Source: Boletus sp. NGJ
Lineage: Eukaryota > Basidiomycota > Agaricomycetes > Boletales > Boletaceae
Reading direction: 5' to 3'
DNA length: 64,000 nucleotides
NCBI GenBank assembly: GCA_019096195.1
Contig: JAGTXK010000108.1
Span: forward strand, 154,226 to 218,225
The notes under the pieces are model-generated. The model had not been told where the DNA came from. It did no database searches and saw only the letters and a program-made list of their open reading frames with translations. Every line of letters begins with the position of its first letter. Within the stretch, counting starts at the first letter, position 1. Shown here piece by piece: positions 60,588 through 64,000 of the stretch. The position numbers and the translations under genes were made by a program.

Positions 60588-62847
60588 ATGTCGTCGACTA
60601 ATACCGGTGTGTAGCAGCTCCGAGTGATCGAGTAATGCAGTAAGACCAAACGATACTGCTTGATACTGGTGGTTATGGTCAAGTATGGGCAATTGCATTC
60701 CACCCCGACGGAAAGCATATTTTAGGCGGGAATGCAAACGGTGTTCGACGATGGCGACTCGGAGATGGTCAAGAGGTCGGAAAGCAAATGGGAGTGGACT
60801 TACAGGCTGTTTCTGTGTCAAGGGATCACAAGTGGATAGTTTGTGGGACTTATGGTGCGGGAGCAAGCGTATGGGACGGAGAGATGAAAGAAAAGGTCAT
60901 CGACGTGGAGGGCGAAAACATGTTGGATGCGGTCGACATTTCCCCAGAATCGACGAGGTTTGCCACTGGGACTCGCGCCAACGAAGCGAGCATCTGGAGC
61001 ATAACAACTGGGCAGAGACTCGTCGGCCCACTCAAACATGCCGGATGGGTCAATGGACTTCGGTTCTCTCCGAATGGCGAGCACATCGCCACTGCTTGCT
61101 TGGGGGAGTTCATCCGCATCTTCGACAGTTACACCGGTGACAAGCTCATCACCATCAACTTGATTAACCTATCTAAATGGGGCGCAATCACTCCGCTTGC
61201 ATGGTCAAGCGATGGTCAGCAAATTTTTGCCGCATCCCACGACAAGGAAATCAGGGTGTTTGACGCCTCCACTGGGACCCAACTGGCTGAATCACAAATT
61301 CTCAGTAACAGCGACAACAAGGTCCACTCTATTGCCCTAGCTGCCAATGATAAATTCATTGCTACCTTTGCGGGCCATTCCATTTCATTCCTGGACACAT
61401 CGACACTGGCTCGGATTGGCCCTGTTATCGAGGACGGTGGACGGACAAGGTCAGTCGCTATCTCACTGGACAATAACTATCTGGCGACTGGACGAGAAGA
61501 TGGGAAAATTGTCATTCGCGAACTTGGAAGGATTCTCCCAGAGTTGTATGGTCCATTTAATGTAGGTAGTTGTGTTTTCACACTCCTTCCATGTCGAATA
61601 AGCCCTGTTCTATCTCCCACATTGACAAAATATGTAGGTTTCTACTCGCGATGACGTTCGACAAGACAAGCAACCATCAACATCGGGCGACCAGGATGGC
61701 AAAGCATCTAACTCCACCCAAGTAGGATTTCGTCATTCCGTCACCAAAGGTGGTGCACTGACTCCATTATGTATACACAACAGGAAGATCCCGGGAAATC
61801 CGGTCTACTGGAGCATGGGAGACACGACGGAGGTGACGATGACCTCCTTGAGGTATTATTTCGTTTCCTTCCCCCTTGAACTGAGTTCTCATGATAGCAT
61901 AGCGCGAGGTGTCATCGACGCCTGCTCAATTCGACTACGACGATGAGGTTGGTGATCACTTTAGTCTCCTCCTGCTTCCGTGTTGACACTCGTGGAGTCA
62001 TCATTGTCCCCAGCATGCTCTGCTGATGGCCAGCCCGGGGAGGATGAGATGCCACCAGTTGGCTCATCTCATCCCATATCGCAATCATCTGATTTCCCAC
62101 CAGTGACCTCCCGTCCAGAGGCACATGCAGTGGAAAATCCCGATACTGCCCACTCGCCCCGAAGCCGTTCCATATTTATAAAGTGGCTCCAGAGGAAGAG
62201 TAACAGGGACCCCACTTCACCGAAGCCTCTTGGTCGACTTTCCGGAAAGTCGCACGAGCCTGCCGATCCTCGACCACCTTCCCACTCACCAGCAAGAGTC
62301 AACTTAAATGCCACAAAAGGACCTTCGTGGATGGCTGCAGGTAAACGTAAGCGAGTGAGTACACTTTCTTGATAGACGATTGGGTGGGGTGTGTCTAACA
62401 TATCCATATCTTAGCGAGCGGTTGCAAAAACCGTCAGAAGGCCACAGGTTCGTCGTTCCTTGAATTTGTATGCAGGCACTCTCACACGTTACAGGATAAA
62501 TCAACTGTGAAGACTACCGTTCCCAAGCATCTGAACAAGGACGTCTCGCGCAGTGCACAAGATTCTGCGGGCGCAAACGAAGCTGGCCCAGTGCGTTTTT
62601 TTTCAGCCGGTGGTAGAACCTGTCGCGACAGCTCACATTCCGTTAGGCACATCAGAACAATAATCCATCCCAACCCTCGGCCGGGAGGGTTCGTGTAACG
62701 GTGCGCGTCATTTTCTTTAGCTTGCATTGTTACACTCACAGGCCACGTCAGCGAGGATCAGCCGATGCTCTCGTGGCGGTCAGGCTACCCTTATGGATGG
62801 TCTGTTGCAGCTCAGGTACAGAAGATGGGACACACGGATCCAGGTGA
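60588..62847 (+). CDS. WD40 propeller protein, copy 9 (589 aa model, 10 exons)
   Basis: Exons: 60588-60606, 60645-61561, 61638-61721, 61784-61852, 61903-61947, 61998-62354, 62415-62447, 62495-62590, 62647-62700, 62752-62847. All exons join in frame. The propeller runs from VWAIAFHPDGKHILGGNANG to IVIRELGRILPELYGPFN without a stop. The tail has FIKWLQRKSNRDPTSPKP, the basic cluster and a hydrophobic/Cys end (VRLPLWMVCCSSGTEDG). The first intron would be only 38 nt (60607-60644), against about 50 in copies 2, 3 and 5, which may be too short to splice well. If it is retained, translation stops after eight codons. The copy is coding-intact, but its expression is uncertain. Confidence 0.72.
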
Positions 62848-63824
62848 TTCGATGTGATGCACGTAGATACCATGCTGGATTGTGAGATGTTCACTCATCC
62901 GTCATTGAATAAGTCTTGGATTAAGTTCATGCACGCGGGAGTTGGGATCAATCGATCGAGCTTGTTGAAAGTGAGCACATAACTGGTCTCTAAAACAGTC
63001 CGCACTGCCTACTAGTAACATCGTCCATTGTCCGCTTCATACCCCTTGTCCCCCTTATCTCAAAATGCACGATCATTCTCTCTCCGCACACGTTCCTTCT
63101 CCATCATCCTCTCCCGACCCACTTTCTTTGGCCCCAATGTCTTCCAGATGTTCCTTTGTCTCTGCACGATCCCTTTTCTGTTTGAGATCGCGTCCGGGGG
63201 CTTGAATATAATTCGTTGCAGCTTCTATCGCTAGGTCCGATGGATATGGGAGGGTTGGTTTGACGATGCGACCGCCGCTGTTAGCAGTCCTATGAGCATG
63301 TCTGCCGCTACCCGCTGAGGGGTGATACTAACTTCGTGTGACGCACAGTGGGTTGGCATCCACACTCGATCCCTTGTCAGGAAACGACCACTCCCAAGCA
63401 GAAGACGTACACTAGGGGTACAACCGAGATGCGGTGATCGAGCTTCCCGTCCGTTTCCCTCATCAAGAACGACGTCGACGTCTGGTCCCCGCGGGTGTTG
63501 AGTCTGCTCGTCATCACGATCGCAGTCAATATATCACCATTTCCCAACACACAAAAGCTTGTCGTTCTCCGAGTCAGAGCCCACACACCTCGGGAGGATG
63601 CGTCCGACTATTGCGGTATATCCCTCCCTTTTTTTTGTGGACTCGGCAGGTGGCTAATGGATGTGTTGCGCTGCTATGAACACTCTGGTATTCCAGTTCT
63701 CCCTGAATAGATGGACGGGTCGTCTATGGACTGGAGATTTGCTCACCTATCGATACACTCTAGGGGAGGACGTCAGACGCCAGATTAGATCCTCGGTCCC
63801 TATATTTCTCCCGTCGCACCCGAT
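62848..63824. other. Downstream flank of copy 9 with repeat R
   Basis: About 62848-63420 is a further copy of the downstream flank plus repeat R (compare 59482-59940). From 63420 to 63824 no similarity or gene is seen. A TATAT stretch at about 63620 and the CT-rich run before 63820 could belong to the promoter of the gene that starts at 63825. Confidence 0.4.
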
Positions 63825-64000
63825 ATGAGCAAATACACATCCCGAAGATGCGACGGTGACCCAGATGCTTCCGCAGAACAATCTTTGCTCACCCTCAAGG
63901 TTGTGGAAGGCAATGGAGAAACAACGTTAACCTTGGATGCGCAAGCTTCCATAGTTTCGATCATTTGCATGAGGTACAAGTCTGACGTTCATCATCGAGC
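63825..64000 (+). CDS. 5' end of an unrecognised gene, cut by the window end
   Basis: An ATG in a fair context (CCGATATGAGC) opens a frame reading MSKYTSRRCDGDPDASAEQ and LLTLKVVEGNGETTLTLDAQ. It either continues to the window end or is interrupted by a possible donor at 63972 (GAG|GTACAAGT). It is not a WD40 copy and has no recognised domain in the visible 58 codons. The composition is protein-like, and the call as a gene is tentative. Confidence 0.4.
   Translation, partial: MSKYTSRRCDGDPDASAEQSLLTLKVVEGNGETTLTLDAQASIVSIICMRYKSDVHHR

Overview
The window reads as nuclear DNA of a filamentous basidiomycete (Agaricomycetes). Genes are cut by many short GT-AG introns of about 50-60 nt. The housekeeping gene, the P450, the oxygenase, the DUF6534-type membrane protein and the aldo-keto reductases all have the form seen in mushroom-forming fungi. 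The amplified WD40 genes with a low-complexity basic tail resemble expansions I associate with Boletales, but that placement is an inference.

Region 1 (1-9.2 kb) is a graveyard of mobile DNA. It holds a broken Tc1/mariner transposase and a decayed Helitron Rep-helicase. The Helitron is split by solo LTRs that can be delimited to the base by 5-bp target duplications: one forward LTR at 2613-3580, and one reverse LTR at 6109-8552 that contains two further solo LTRs.

Region 2 (9.2-32 kb) and region 4 (48.4-63.8 kb) carry nine copies of one gene. It encodes a single seven-bladed WD40 propeller followed by a Ser/Pro/Lys/Arg-rich tail. Five copies (1, 2, 3, 5, 9) have readable ten-exon models of 569-589 residues. 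Four (4, 6, 7, 8) are broken by stops, frameshifts, truncation or exon loss. The copies share their promoter module, exon phases and flanking intergenic repeats, so whole segments were duplicated. Copies 6 and 7 lie inverted. Near-identical patches shared by some copies suggest gene conversion. A cytochrome P450 sits on the opposite strand between copies 3 and 4.

Region 3 (32.1-48.1 kb) is an island of apparently single-copy genes between the two WD40 clusters: coatomer subunit beta (18 exons, 949 aa), an isopenicillin-N-synthase-like 2-oxoglutarate/Fe(II) oxygenase on the minus strand, a DUF6534-type multi-pass membrane protein, and two tandem Kv-beta-like aldo-keto reductases. The P450, the oxygenase and the two reductases are all oxidoreductases, but the sequence alone does not show a joint pathway. 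The window ends inside the first exon of an unrecognised gene at 63825. I found no tRNA, rRNA or CRISPR.
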